Source: CAYLYP01 sp964387795
GTDB lineage: Bacteria > Bacteroidota > Bacteroidia > Bacteroidales > UBA7960
DNA: 20,473 nt
NCBI GenBank assembly: GCA_964387795.1
Contig: CAYLYP010000059.1
Location: 1 to 20,473, forward strand
Reading direction: 5' to 3'
The position numbers were made by a program, and so were the translations under genes. Each line of letters begins with the position of its first letter. The first letter of the stretch is position 1. Positions 6,009 through 13,834 of this stretch are shown here, piece by piece. The notes under the pieces are model-generated. The model did no database searches, was not told where the DNA came from, and was given only the letters and a program-made list of their open reading frames with translations.

Positions 6009-8951
6009 TCAGGATCCTCTGGGGTCGGGCTGTAAAGGTAACCTGGCCATTTTATGCACGGTGAGCGATGGAAAATCAAACTCCTGGGTAATGGTTCCCT
6101 GTATCAGGTAAACCCCGCTCCCGCGAAACGGATATGCAGAGGCAGATTGGGGGAAATGGACAGTATCGAAAAACAAGCCTTTGTGGTCGAGAAAAGTCCC
6201 GAAATGCATGATCTCATGATGGATTGTCCTAACATATTTGGTGGCTACCAGCCATCCAATCATACGGACTGTTTTTCCGATGTGATAACAAAGTTCAGAA
6301 GCCCCAATCTCGCCACGGAAGCTTGTCTTTAGCATGTCGAAGGGGCTAAGGCTGACCGTGAAGCCCAATAATTCAAATTCATCATAAGCATCCATCAGGA
6401 CGTCTGTCTCGGGCTCAGGTAAGTTGAAATCGGGCTGATGGAGGGGAAAGAGTTGTGGGAGCGGGTTCTTCTCAACCGGTTTGCCTAGTAAGAGGTGCGC
6501 CTGCCAAAGGAGCTGGGCTTTGGGGATATTTGTAAACCTGAATGCCTGGAGGCGGATCAGCAGCACGATTTGTTGTAAAGGGGTGCCTGTGCGTTGTACA
6601 AAATCGGGCAATGAGAGAAAAGGCCCGTTTTGTTGGCGCTCTTCAAGGATGCGGTTCACAATCCCTGATTCCAACTGGCTGACATGTACCAGTCCAATGT
6701 AAATGTGTTTGCCTATGAGCGCGGTGGTGTAGTTTGAGTGGTTGATACATGGCAGTTCGATATGACCTCCCAGTCGGCGTGCTTCGTTAAAATAAACAGG
6801 GGCCTGATAGAACCCCCCGAAGTTATTGATCACAGCTGTCATAAATTCGAGGGGATAATAGGTTTTTAGGAACAGGCTCTGATAGCTTTCAACGGCGAAA
6901 GAGGCAGAGTGGGCTTTCGAAAAGGAGTATCCTGCAAAAGATTCAATCTGTCGCCATACTTCACGGGTCACCTCATCAGGATATCCTTTTTGTTTACAGT
7001 TGCTAAAGAATTTGTCAATCAGCTTTTGCATCTCTTTTTTTGAACGGTATTTCCCGCTCATGGCACGGCGCAGGACATCGGCGTCAGCCAGATCGAGGCC
7101 TGCAAAGTGATGGCATATCTTAATCACATCTTCCTGATACACCATTACCCCAAAAGTCTCTTTCAGTTGTTCTTCCATTACCGGGTGGAGGTATTGGAAG
7201 GATTGGGGGTTGTGAAAGCGCAGGATATATTCGCGCATCATGCCCGAACGGGCTACCCCGGGGCGGATGATAGAGCTGGCAGCTACTAAGGTAATGAAAT
7301 CATCGCAGCGGAGTTTCTTCAATAATCCCCGCATGGCAGGGCTTTCGATATAAAAGCATCCTGTTGTGTCGCCCGAACGTAGCAGTGTCTTTAGGTTGGG
7401 GTCGGACTTGAAGTTTTGGATGCGGTGGATGTCGATGTCAATATTTTGATTTTGTTTTATCATCAGGGTGGCATCATTGATGTGACCGATGCCCCTTTGC
7501 GAGAGGATATCGATTTTTTCAAACGAAAGGTCTTCGGCTGTGTACATATCCCATTGCACCGTAGGGAAGCCTTTGGGGGGCATGTCGAGGGGAGAGTAAG
7601 CACAGATGGGGGCTTCCGAAATCAATACCCCCCCGGCATGGATGCTCCTTAAGTTTGGAAAATGGTTTAATTTTTCGGCCAGGCTTGATAATTGGCAGAT
7701 GACAGGGTCGTTGGGATTGAAGTAACGGGGGTTGTCGGCAATTTTGTCTATCTCGGCTTTGGGCAAGCCTGCCACCTTGCCAAGTTCCCTTACGATGGCG
7801 CGGTCGCGGAAGGTAGAAATTGTTCCCAGCAGGGCGGTATGCTGGTGTCCGTATCTTTTGAAGATATAGTCGAGTACCTGGTCGCGTTCTTTCCATGAGA
7901 AGTCAAGGTCGAAGTCGGGTGGGGTAGAGCGTTTGGGATTGATGAAGCGTTCGAAATACAGGTCGAGTTCGATGGGGTCCACATCGGTGATGCGAAGGCA
8001 GTAAGCCACAATGCTGTTGGCACCGCTGCCCCTTCCCACATGATAAAACCCACATGACATGGAGTAGCGGATGATGTCCCAGGTGATAAGGAAATAGGAA
8101 GAAAACCCGAGTTTGTCAATCACATCCAGTTCATGGATTATTCGACGTTGCGCCTCCTTGTTGGATTTTCCATAGCGGTATTCCATCCCCTCGAAGGCAA
8201 GTTTCTGGAGGAGCATCCTGTCATCGGCGGGGTGGGCAGTGAAGATGCGTTTGTTTTTAATGGTTTTAAAGTCAAAATCCATATCACATTGTTCCATAAG
8301 GGCTTCTGTATTATGGATTATCTCAGGATATTGGGCAAAAAGGCTTTTGAGTATCTGGGGGGCAATAAGCTGGTGATGGGGCTGGGCACAGTGAGTGGTA
8401 TCGAGCAGGCTAAGCACCACGTTTTGGTTGATGGCACAAAGATGGTAATGCAGGGGCATGTCATCAGGTGTGGCAATGCTGACCGGGTGAAGGATAACCA
8501 GCTTGTCTTTCAGGCGTGCAAGTGGCGACGATATGAGTTTATGTAATTGTTTGTGTTCAATGCCAATGAACTCATTTTGGGCTGGGTTTAAAGGCGGGTT
8601 TTGTGAAAAAGGATAAATGGCAAAGGTGTCTTCGTTGACGGGAAAGCGGTCGGGTAGGGGAATGCTTTCAAGGTTATGCCTGGTAAGGAAGGTGTTGATG
8701 TATTGGAAGCCGGATGGGTTTTTTGCCAGGACAATGTAAAGAGGCCGTTTTTTTTGGCGAAGCTCCATCCCTGCAATGGGCCTGATGCCCTCCTGTTTGC
8801 AAAGCTTTACAAATTCAGGGATGGCAGTGGCATTGTTGATATCGGTTAGGGCCAGTTTTTTAATTCCAAGCTCTTTGGCAGTGGCAATGAGCTGTTCGGG
8901 CGACATTGTCCCATAACGGAGGCTGTAATAGGAGTGATTGTTGAGAAACAT
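6009..8951 (-). CDS. dnaE: DNA polymerase III alpha-type polymerase, DnaE2-like
   Basis: This C-family polymerase is short (980 residues from the chosen start) against ~1160 for replicative E. coli DnaE. It begins with a PHP domain (MFLNNHSYYSLRYGTMS). Numbered from that Met, the polymerase core has GRGSGA at 306-311 and PPDFDLDFSW with the metal-binding Asp348 and Asp350, then an HhH and a C-terminal OB-like part (VRMIGWLVATKYVR). The PHP motif reads TDIN where an active PHP has TDH, so proofreading there is doubtful. I chose the ATG at 8951 over the upstream in-frame ATG at 9026 because family homology starts at MFLNN and the extra 25 residues look non-conserved. It is 83 bp downstream of dinB in the same direction, probably one operon. 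Size and partner point to a damage-tolerance role, as for DnaE2 in ImuB-DnaE2 cassettes, rather than the main replicase. Confidence 0.85.
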   Translation of the reverse strand: MFLNNHSYYSLRYGTMSPEQLIATAKELGIKKLALTDINNATAIPEFVKLCKQEGIRPIAGMELRQKKRPLYIVLAKNPSGFQYINTFLTRHNLESIPLPDRFPVNEDTFAIYPFSQNPPLNPAQNEFIGIEHKQLHKLISSPLARLKDKLVILHPVSIATPDDMPLHYHLCAINQNVVLSLLDTTHCAQPHHQLIAPQILKSLFAQYPEIIHNTEALMEQCDMDFDFKTIKNKRIFTAHPADDRMLLQKLAFEGMEYRYGKSNKEAQRRIIHELDVIDKLGFSSYFLITWDIIRYSMSCGFYHVGRGSGANSIVAYCLRITDVDPIELDLYFERFINPKRSTPPDFDLDFSWKERDQVLDYIFKRYGHQHTALLGTISTFRDRAIVRELGKVAGLPKAEIDKIADNPRYFNPNDPVICQLSSLAEKLNHFPNLRSIHAGGVLISEAPICAYSPLDMPPKGFPTVQWDMYTAEDLSFEKIDILSQRGIGHINDATLMIKQNQNIDIDIHRIQNFKSDPNLKTLLRSGDTTGCFYIESPAMRGLLKKLRCDDFITLVAASSIIRPGVARSGMMREYILRFHNPQSFQYLHPVMEEQLKETFGVMVYQEDVIKICHHFAGLDLADADVLRRAMSGKYRSKKEMQKLIDKFFSNCKQKGYPDEVTREVWRQIESFAGYSFSKAHSASFAVESYQSLFLKTYYPLEFMTAVINNFGGFYQAPVYFNEARRLGGHIELPCINHSNYTTALIGKHIYIGLVHVSQLESGIVNRILEERQQNGPFLSLPDFVQRTGTPLQQIVLLIRLQAFRFTNIPKAQLLWQAHLLLGKPVEKNPLPQLFPLHQPDFNLPEPETDVLMDAYDEFELLGFTVSLSPFDMLKTSFRGEIGASELCYHIGKTVRMIGWLVATKYVRTIHHEIMHFGTFLDHKGLFFDTVHFPQSASAYPFRGSGVYLIQGTITQEFDFPSLTVHKMARLPLQPDPRGS

Positions 8952-9034
8952 GGGAGGATGGCAGTTTTGTTTTTCTGAAAATCTTTGTTTTTGATTTGCC
9001 AGGAGGCATAAAAAAGAAAAAGGCATTGATCTTT

Positions 9035-10192
9035 TTAATCACTGTGGATGCCAACAGCGCGATGGATAGCAGATGGGCCATGTTTGCGGCGCATACGGTC
9101 GATGGCCTGGTACAGGTTGATGAGTTCGGGGGTGTCTTCAAACATATTGATTTGCTGGACCCCGTTGACAAGACGGCTGAACTGTATGCCAACAAGCCTG
9201 ATGCGCATACGTCTTTGATAGAGTTTTTTGAAAAGCTCTTTGCAAACGGGTATCAGCAGATGATCGAAGGCAGTGTAAGGGAGTGTTGCCTGTAAGGAAT
9301 GGGTGTCGAAATTGGCATAGCGTATTTTAAGCTGCACACATCCGGTGAGCTGTTGGTGGGTGCGGAGCCTGAAGGCAAGTTTTTCGGCCATTGTCACCAG
9401 TAAGTCCTGGATGTGGAGCACATCAATGGTGTCTGTTTCAAAGGTTGTTTCGGTGCTTATTGATTTTTGTTCGCTCCAGGGTTGCACGGGTGTGTTGTCA
9501 ATGCCATTGGCCCTTTGCCAGATGATGAGGCCGTTTTTGCCAAGCATACGTTCAAGTGCCTGTGGAGGTATGGCGCAAAGCGTTTTGATGGCGGCTATGC
9601 CCATGGTGCGCAACAGTTGGTAGGTCTTAGGACCAATCATTGGGATTTTGCGGATGGAAAGGGGGTCGAGAAAAGGCCGTATCATTTGGCTTTCCACCTG
9701 TATCTGTCCATTGGGTTTTGCCTCGGTGGTAGCCATTTTTGAAATTGTTTTATTTATTGACAACCCCATTGAAATGGGCAGGCCTGTTTCCTTAATGATA
9801 TAGTTTCGCAGTTCGGTGCCCCATTGCATGCACCCAAAAAACCTGTCCAGTCCTGTGATGTCAAGGTAATGTTCGTCGATGGATGCTTTTTCAAAAACAG
9901 GGGCTTTGTCGGCAATGATTTGAGTGACGATGTTTGAATACTTACTATATTGCTGCATGTCGCCCCGGATAATGATGGCATCAGGGCAAAGGTTGCGGGC
10001 CATGCGCATGGGCATTGCCGAATGAACGCCAAAGCTCCGGGCTTCATAGCTACAGCCTGCAACAACGCCGCGCTCGCCTGTCCCGCCAACAATGACAGGC
10101 TTGCCATTAAGGCTGCTGTTTTGCAAGCGCTCCACCGATACAAAGAAGGTATCCTGGTCAAGATGGATGATGGTGCGGCCTGAGCTTTCCAT
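9035..10192 (-). CDS. dinB: Y-family DNA polymerase (DinB/Pol IV-like)
   Basis: This 385-residue translesion polymerase has all Y-family landmarks. IIHLDQDTFFVSVE (8-21) carries the first metal-binding Asp12 and a steric-gate Phe17. ASIDEHYLDIT (103-113) carries Asp106 and Glu107, the catalytic acidic pair. GLSINKTISKMATTEAKPNG matches the GIGxNKxxAKxAxxxxKPxG segment. HhH and little-finger domains follow. Near the C-terminus QINMF (347-351) fits a beta-clamp-binding motif, and the last helix (AIDRMRRKHGPSAIHRA) is a common end of DinB relatives in this phylum. Because the catalytic residues are intact it differs from ImuB, the inactive Y-family partner of DnaE2. It is the first gene of a probable dinB-dnaE operon and is preceded by two identical-core dyads at 10241-10281, so damage-induced control by the adjacent S24 regulator is likely. 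Confidence 0.92.
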   Translation of the reverse strand: MESSGRTIIHLDQDTFFVSVERLQNSSLNGKPVIVGGTGERGVVAGCSYEARSFGVHSAMPMRMARNLCPDAIIIRGDMQQYSKYSNIVTQIIADKAPVFEKASIDEHYLDITGLDRFFGCMQWGTELRNYIIKETGLPISMGLSINKTISKMATTEAKPNGQIQVESQMIRPFLDPLSIRKIPMIGPKTYQLLRTMGIAAIKTLCAIPPQALERMLGKNGLIIWQRANGIDNTPVQPWSEQKSISTETTFETDTIDVLHIQDLLVTMAEKLAFRLRTHQQLTGCVQLKIRYANFDTHSLQATLPYTAFDHLLIPVCKELFKKLYQRRMRIRLVGIQFSRLVNGVQQINMFEDTPELINLYQAIDRMRRKHGPSAIHRAVGIHSD

Positions 10193-10240
10193 GTTATTTT
10201 TTTTTATTAAAGTGTTTGTTTTTCAACATAAATGATTACC

Positions 10241-10261
10241 TTTGATTAGATTGTAATCAAA
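10241..10261. promoter_or_regulatory. Operator candidate 1 (GATTA-N5-TAATC)
   Basis: TTTGATTA-GATTG-TAATCAAA is a perfect dyad with 8-bp arms centred on 10251. Its core GATTA-N5-TAATC recurs at 10267-10281. It lies 49-69 bp upstream of the dinB start, where a repressor would cover the promoter. The symmetry and spacing suit a dimeric helix-turn-helix protein; the divergent XRE-S24 protein is the natural candidate. Confidence 0.65.
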
Positions 10262-10266
10262 ATTCA

Positions 10267-10281
10267 GATTATAATATAATC
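10267..10281. promoter_or_regulatory. Operator candidate 2 (GATTA-N5-TAATC)
   Basis: GATTATAATATAATC is a perfect 15-bp palindrome around the A at 10274. It shares the GATTA-N5-TAATC core with the site at 10241-10261, and the two centres are 23 bp apart. I saw no other copy of this core when scanning the rest of the window by eye. Confidence 0.6.
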
Positions 10282-10560
10282 AAAAAGGCCGGGAAATAAA
10301 AATCCCGAGAGTTAAAAAAGATGTATTGAAGCCATGTGATTTTATAAAGGCTTGCCGTGCCAAACTTTAAGCCGGATAAAAAAAATCAGGGGCGGGAATT
10401 GCTTTCCGGTCATTTGAACCAACAGATTGAGAAAAGAAAAGGCTGTGTGTTATATTGTTGATATGTTGTTTGTTATGTTCCTTGTTGGAAATTTCAAACT
10501 TCATTGATCCCTGCCAAAGCCCTTATCAAAATTGAGTATAAACAACAAAAAGCTGTTGCG

Positions 10561-11367
10561 ATGAATTATTTTGGGAGTAACATCAAATTATTGCGCAAGC
10601 GCAGGGGACGCACCCAGGATGATGTGGCCTTTGCTTTAGAGATGAAGCGACCTACGCTTAGCGGTTACGAAAACGGAGTTGCACAGCCAGGCCTGGATGC
10701 CCTGGTGACTTTTTCAAAATACTATAATGTGTCAATAGATACATTGGTAAAAGAAGATTTGACAAAGATGCCCGAAAGTGGGTTGCGCCAACTGGAGCGG
10801 GGCTACGATGTCTTTGTAACAGGTTCAAGGCTCCGGGTGCTTGCCAGCACCGTGGATAGGGATAATGAAGAAAACATTGAAATGGTTTCCGAAAAGGCCA
10901 AGGCAGGTTATCGGAGTGGTTTCGCCGATCCTGAGTTTATTAAGGTATTGCCTGTTTTTCAGATGCCCTTTTTGTCAAGGCAAAAGAAATACAGGAGTTT
11001 TCAGATATCGGGCGATAGTATGCTCCCTATCCCTGATAAATCATGGGTGATATGTGAATTTGTCCAAAACTGGAACATGATACAAAACCGTTATGCATAT
11101 ATCATCCATACAATGGACGACGGGGTGGTATTTAAAGTTGTTGAAAACCTTATTAAAACGGAGGGCAAGCTATGCCTGTATTCGCTCAATCCGGCATATG
11201 AGCCTTATGATGTTCATGTAAATGATATCCGTGAGGTATGGAAATTTGTAAATTATATAAGCAGCGAAATCCCTGAGCCCAATGTTCCAAAGAATAATCT
11301 TGTAACACAGGTAAACAGGTTGAAGAAAGAGGTTGAACAGATAAAGACCCGGCTTGACCTTGAATAA
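10561..11367 (+). CDS. XRE-family regulator with S24 (LexA/CI-like) self-cleaving domain
   Basis: From the ATG at 10561 the protein has 268 residues. Residues 4-65 form a Cro/C1-type helix-turn-helix (SNIKLLRKRRGRTQDDVAFA, then PTLSGYENG). A linker follows, then an S24 peptidase domain. Ala115-Gly116 in KAKAGYRSGF is the likely autocleavage bond. Ser153 in QISGDSMLPI and Lys192 in DGVVFKVVEN form the Ser-Lys dyad, with spacing close to LexA and UmuD. The last ~25 residues look like a coiled coil. Such proteins are cleaved when RecA-ssDNA forms, which releases target genes. It is divergent from dinB-dnaE and convergent with the SRAP gene, so it probably governs this locus. The frame is open back to a TTG at 10504, but homology begins at MNYFGSN, so the ATG is preferred. 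It could instead be a captured phage CI-like repressor; no phage genes are nearby. Confidence 0.88.
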   Translation: MNYFGSNIKLLRKRRGRTQDDVAFALEMKRPTLSGYENGVAQPGLDALVTFSKYYNVSIDTLVKEDLTKMPESGLRQLERGYDVFVTGSRLRVLASTVDRDNEENIEMVSEKAKAGYRSGFADPEFIKVLPVFQMPFLSRQKKYRSFQISGDSMLPIPDKSWVICEFVQNWNMIQNRYAYIIHTMDDGVVFKVVENLIKTEGKLCLYSLNPAYEPYDVHVNDIREVWKFVNYISSEIPEPNVPKNNLVTQVNRLKKEVEQIKTRLDLE

Positions 11368-11377
11368 ATACGGGCGT

Positions 11378-12046
11378 TTATGTGAAGAGTTCGCCCTGTT
11401 CGGCTACCGGCAGCAATAGATCAGGACTGTTGTTGGAAGCATTGTTTAGCTTTGCTGAAACAGCATATCGTTTTAAATGGGTTTCGGGCAGGGGCACAAG
11501 GATTTGCCCCAGATGGCTGAATTCCAATCCTGTATTTAGCCAAAGCTTCTCCTGTTCGGGGAGCAGGATGACCGGCATACGGTTATGAATGCCTTCCATC
11601 AGCCGGTTGGGAGTGGTAGTAATGATTGTAAATTCAAAAACCTCCTTTCCCTCTTTATCTGTATATGTATTCCATAAACCTGCAAAGCTGAACAGGCTTT
11701 CATCGTTCAGGACAAACCTGTAAGGCGCCTTGCTTTTGCCTACTTTCTTCCATTCATAAAAACTATCGGCAATGACAGCGCATCTTTTTGATGCAACAAG
11801 TGACGAAAAGGTTTTTTTGTCCAGCAGGCTGTCTGCCCTTGCATTGATAAGTGGCGGGATAGAGGGTGAAGCTGTTAGCCCCCATTTGAAAAACCTTAGT
11901 TTTTTGGGGTTGTCCGACGAAATTACGGGGAGCTTCATCCCTGGCGAAGCATTGTATAAAGGGTGAAATTCTTCATCCTCGGGATCCAGCTTAAACTGCT
12001 GGACAATCTTATTGGCCTTCTGGGTTATTGTATATCTTCCGCACAT
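11378..12046 (-). CDS. SRAP domain protein (YedK/HMCES family abasic-site protein)
   Basis: This 222-residue protein has the SOS response-associated peptidase fold (PF02586). It starts MCGRYT, so after Met removal Cys2 is the N-terminal nucleophile that forms a thiazolidine crosslink with abasic sites in single-stranded DNA. Other active-site residues fit E. coli YedK: Asn68 in INARAD, Glu98 in SFYEWKK and His154 in IHNRMPVIL, against N75, E105 and H160. Length matches YedK. The protein protects abasic sites from breakage and error-prone bypass. It converges with the S24 regulator gene with only 10 bases between stops, and forms part of the damage-response locus by position. No operator like those upstream of dinB was seen before its start at 12046. 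Confidence 0.93.
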   Translation of the reverse strand: MCGRYTITQKANKIVQQFKLDPEDEEFHPLYNASPGMKLPVISSDNPKKLRFFKWGLTASPSIPPLINARADSLLDKKTFSSLVASKRCAVIADSFYEWKKVGKSKAPYRFVLNDESLFSFAGLWNTYTDKEGKEVFEFTIITTTPNRLMEGIHNRMPVILLPEQEKLWLNTGLEFSHLGQILVPLPETHLKRYAVSAKLNNASNNSPDLLLPVAEQGELFT

Positions 12047-12201
12047 ATTACAAATATAAGGATTTTTTAGTGTGAAGTGGGTGGCTTGTTTTTAAAACGG
12101 CATTCATTAAAGGATGGACTGCTTTCTAGTCCAATATCCAGGAAACATATTTCCCGGTATTTTGTTTATGATTTTTTGAACATTATAAGTAAGGCCGGAA
12201 A

Positions 12202-12229
12202 TAAAAAAACCGGGCTGTGAGGCCCGGTT
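12202..12229 (-). terminator. Intrinsic terminator after the lipoprotein gene
   Basis: An 8-bp stem AACCGGGC/GCCCGGTT (12208-12215 with 12222-12229) has a 6-base loop. On the minus strand it is followed by a run of T (complement of the A run at 12203-12209). It lies 20 bp past the stop of the minus-strand gene at 12249-13196. Confidence 0.85.
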
Positions 12230-12248
12230 CGCTTTGGATTTGAAAAAA

Positions 12249-13196
12249 TCAAATTGGCATCCTTTGACAGAATTTTACATCAACATGGACACCATAAAAA
12301 TTGTTTTCCGGTACTGTAATCGTAAATGTCTCTCCTGAAGCAGTGCCCTTATGTTCAAATAATCCGGGAGAAGGATTGCCTGTTGGGGCTTCAAAATAAT
12401 CCTGGATTTTTACATTTTCTTCTACTTCCTGAAAATACCAACCTGCGCTTAGGTTTACTGTAATTGTAATAAATCCGTTGTCGGGGGTTGAGAATTCGAC
12501 AGTCCCGGCTGCCATTGTTTGTCCTGCGTATAAAATAACCTCCTTGTATTCGCCTGTGTAGGTTGTATATGTTGCCCAGTTTCCTTGTAAAACATATCTT
12601 GTCCCATCTGCCCATGCTGTTTCACTGTAGCAATCAGGCTCCGGATCAGGGATACATTCCTGGATGGTAAAGCTAATCATGTTGAACCATGGTTTTTTGC
12701 CCTGGTATTCACCACCATAAGCAGTTTCATCAGCAAATGATACAGTGTTAAATACAGCAGCATGAGCAAGGATATATACAACAGTTCCAGGTTCAAATGT
12801 TAATGGGATTTTATAGAGCGCACTGTTGTCACCTGAGCTTATCAGATACATATTTGAGTTGTACTGGCCGGGGGCACCACGCTTGCTTTGAGGGATTAAG
12901 CTAATGTCAAGATGTGTTTCCATCAGTTGCCAGGGTGAAGCGACTGTGAACTCAACAAACAGGTATTCCTCATTGTTGTAAACCTCTACTGTTCCTACAT
13001 CTTTCTGGGGTGCGTTTCCAGCCCATAATGTTACAGTTGTCATTTCTCCGCAATACTCATTTTCTATGGCAATTGTCCTTGACTGGTTATCAGTATTATC
13101 GTGACGGGTGATTTCATTATCCTTGTTACAGGATGTGAAGCCTGCAATTATTCCAATTGCAAGGAGTCCTATTGTTTTTGTGAAAATTGTTTTCAT
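12249..13196 (-). CDS. Exported lipoprotein with two similar beta domains
   Basis: This 315-residue protein begins with a lipoprotein signal (KTIFTKTIGLLAIGIIAGF, then TSC), so Cys23 is the likely lipidated residue, followed by a polar linker. Two related domains follow. The first contains TVTLWAGNAPQKDVGTVEV and a later SPWQLMETHLDI. The second contains EVILYAGQTMAAGTVEFS and SAGWYFQEVEENVKI, then NPSPGLFEHKG. The shared pattern (hydrophobic strand, AGQ-like turn, GTV, a W in the next strand, then a P-G-x-F/Y element) marks an internal duplication. Similar beta domains occur in secreted Bacteroidota proteins, but I cannot assign a ligand. Between them lies TAWADGTRYVLQGNWATYT, also a known surface-protein motif. 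It is a single gene with its own terminator, probably surface exposed or periplasmic. Confidence 0.75.
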   Translation of the reverse strand: MKTIFTKTIGLLAIGIIAGFTSCNKDNEITRHDNTDNQSRTIAIENEYCGEMTTVTLWAGNAPQKDVGTVEVYNNEEYLFVEFTVASPWQLMETHLDISLIPQSKRGAPGQYNSNMYLISSGDNSALYKIPLTFEPGTVVYILAHAAVFNTVSFADETAYGGEYQGKKPWFNMISFTIQECIPDPEPDCYSETAWADGTRYVLQGNWATYTTYTGEYKEVILYAGQTMAAGTVEFSTPDNGFITITVNLSAGWYFQEVEENVKIQDYFEAPTGNPSPGLFEHKGTASGETFTITVPENNFYGVHVDVKFCQRMPI

Positions 13197-13834
13197 GTGT
13201 AAAAAGATTTAGTTAGACACAAAAAAATAATTGTTGATTATTTATGAAATTAAAATTACTGAAAAAAGGAGGGGTTTGGTATTAGTACATTGACCAAACT
13301 TTATACTGTGGATTACCACAGGTAAAATATCTTCAAATAAGGATATTTATAATATGTAAAACATATCTAATAAACTGCATATTGAATTTTTATTCTTAAA
13401 CAAATATCATTTGAATGAATAATATGACCTTGATTTGCGCTCGGGATTATAAACGTTCGTTTAAAAATATTTTTCCTGTGAAGGAAATAAGATTAGAATT
13501 AATGAATAAGAATAGATGTAAAATGGCAATTGTTTTTGCTTAGATATAAGTATTTACAATTTATTGATGATAACCACTTAGGCTTAGCCAAAGCTGAAAA
13601 ATGAATAGAAAATGAATGAAGCTATATGTTTTTGGAATTTTTTAATATAGCTGTTCAAGGTCGAAGCAATTAAAAAAAACAGTATCTTGAAAAGGAATAT
13701 TTGCCTGACAATAAAAAGCCCCGGTTTGGAACTGAACAATTTGAAAAGCAGCAATTATGCCAGAATGGCAGGTTTGTAAAAATGTTGGCCTGGAAAAGGA
13801 TGATTATGTATATTTGTAAAGGAAATAATTTTTT
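13197..13834. other. AT-rich gap between divergent genes
   Basis: No protein-like frame was seen in these 638 bases. The gap separates the lipoprotein gene (-) from the exonuclease/UvrC-like gene (+). It holds a small perfect stem CTGTGG-ATTA-CCACAG at 13306-13321, without a T run on either strand, and a promoter at 13785-13816. The remainder is low-complexity AT-rich sequence. A small RNA cannot be excluded by eye. Confidence 0.5.
13785..13816 (+). promoter_or_regulatory. Bacteroidota-type promoter for the exonuclease/UvrC-like gene
   Basis: TTGG at 13785-13788 supplies the -33 TTG. After 21 bases comes TATATTTG at 13809-13816, an exact TAnnTTTG -7 element. The start codon at 13835 lies 18 bp beyond, so the transcript would have a very short leader. 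Both elements and the spacing fit the phylum's consensus. Confidence 0.6.

Larger units (their letters stand above)
10193..10560. other. Divergent control region between dinB and the S24 regulator
   Basis: No gene was recognised in these 368 bases apart from a weak upstream extension of the S24 frame from a TTG at 10504. Two dyads lie on the dinB side and are annotated separately. A small stem CGGGA/TCCCG (10290-10307) lies just beyond them. No exact TAnnTTTG with a spaced TTG was identified for either gene, so promoters are not placed. The ~280 bases between the dyads and the regulator start leave room for an independent promoter or a long leader for that gene. Confidence 0.5.

Noticed and set aside
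8133..8546. 137-codon plus-strand open frame
   Set aside because: It is antisense to the conserved polymerase gene; no protein motif was seen.
9026..9026. Upstream in-frame ATG as the dnaE start
   Set aside because: The extra 25 residues (MPFSFLCLLA onward) do not look like a polymerase N-terminus; the PHP domain begins at the ATG at 8951.
13306..13321. Small stem CTGTGG-ATTA-CCACAG in the long gap
   Set aside because: It is short, has no T run and no neighbouring copy; reported only as part of the gap description.
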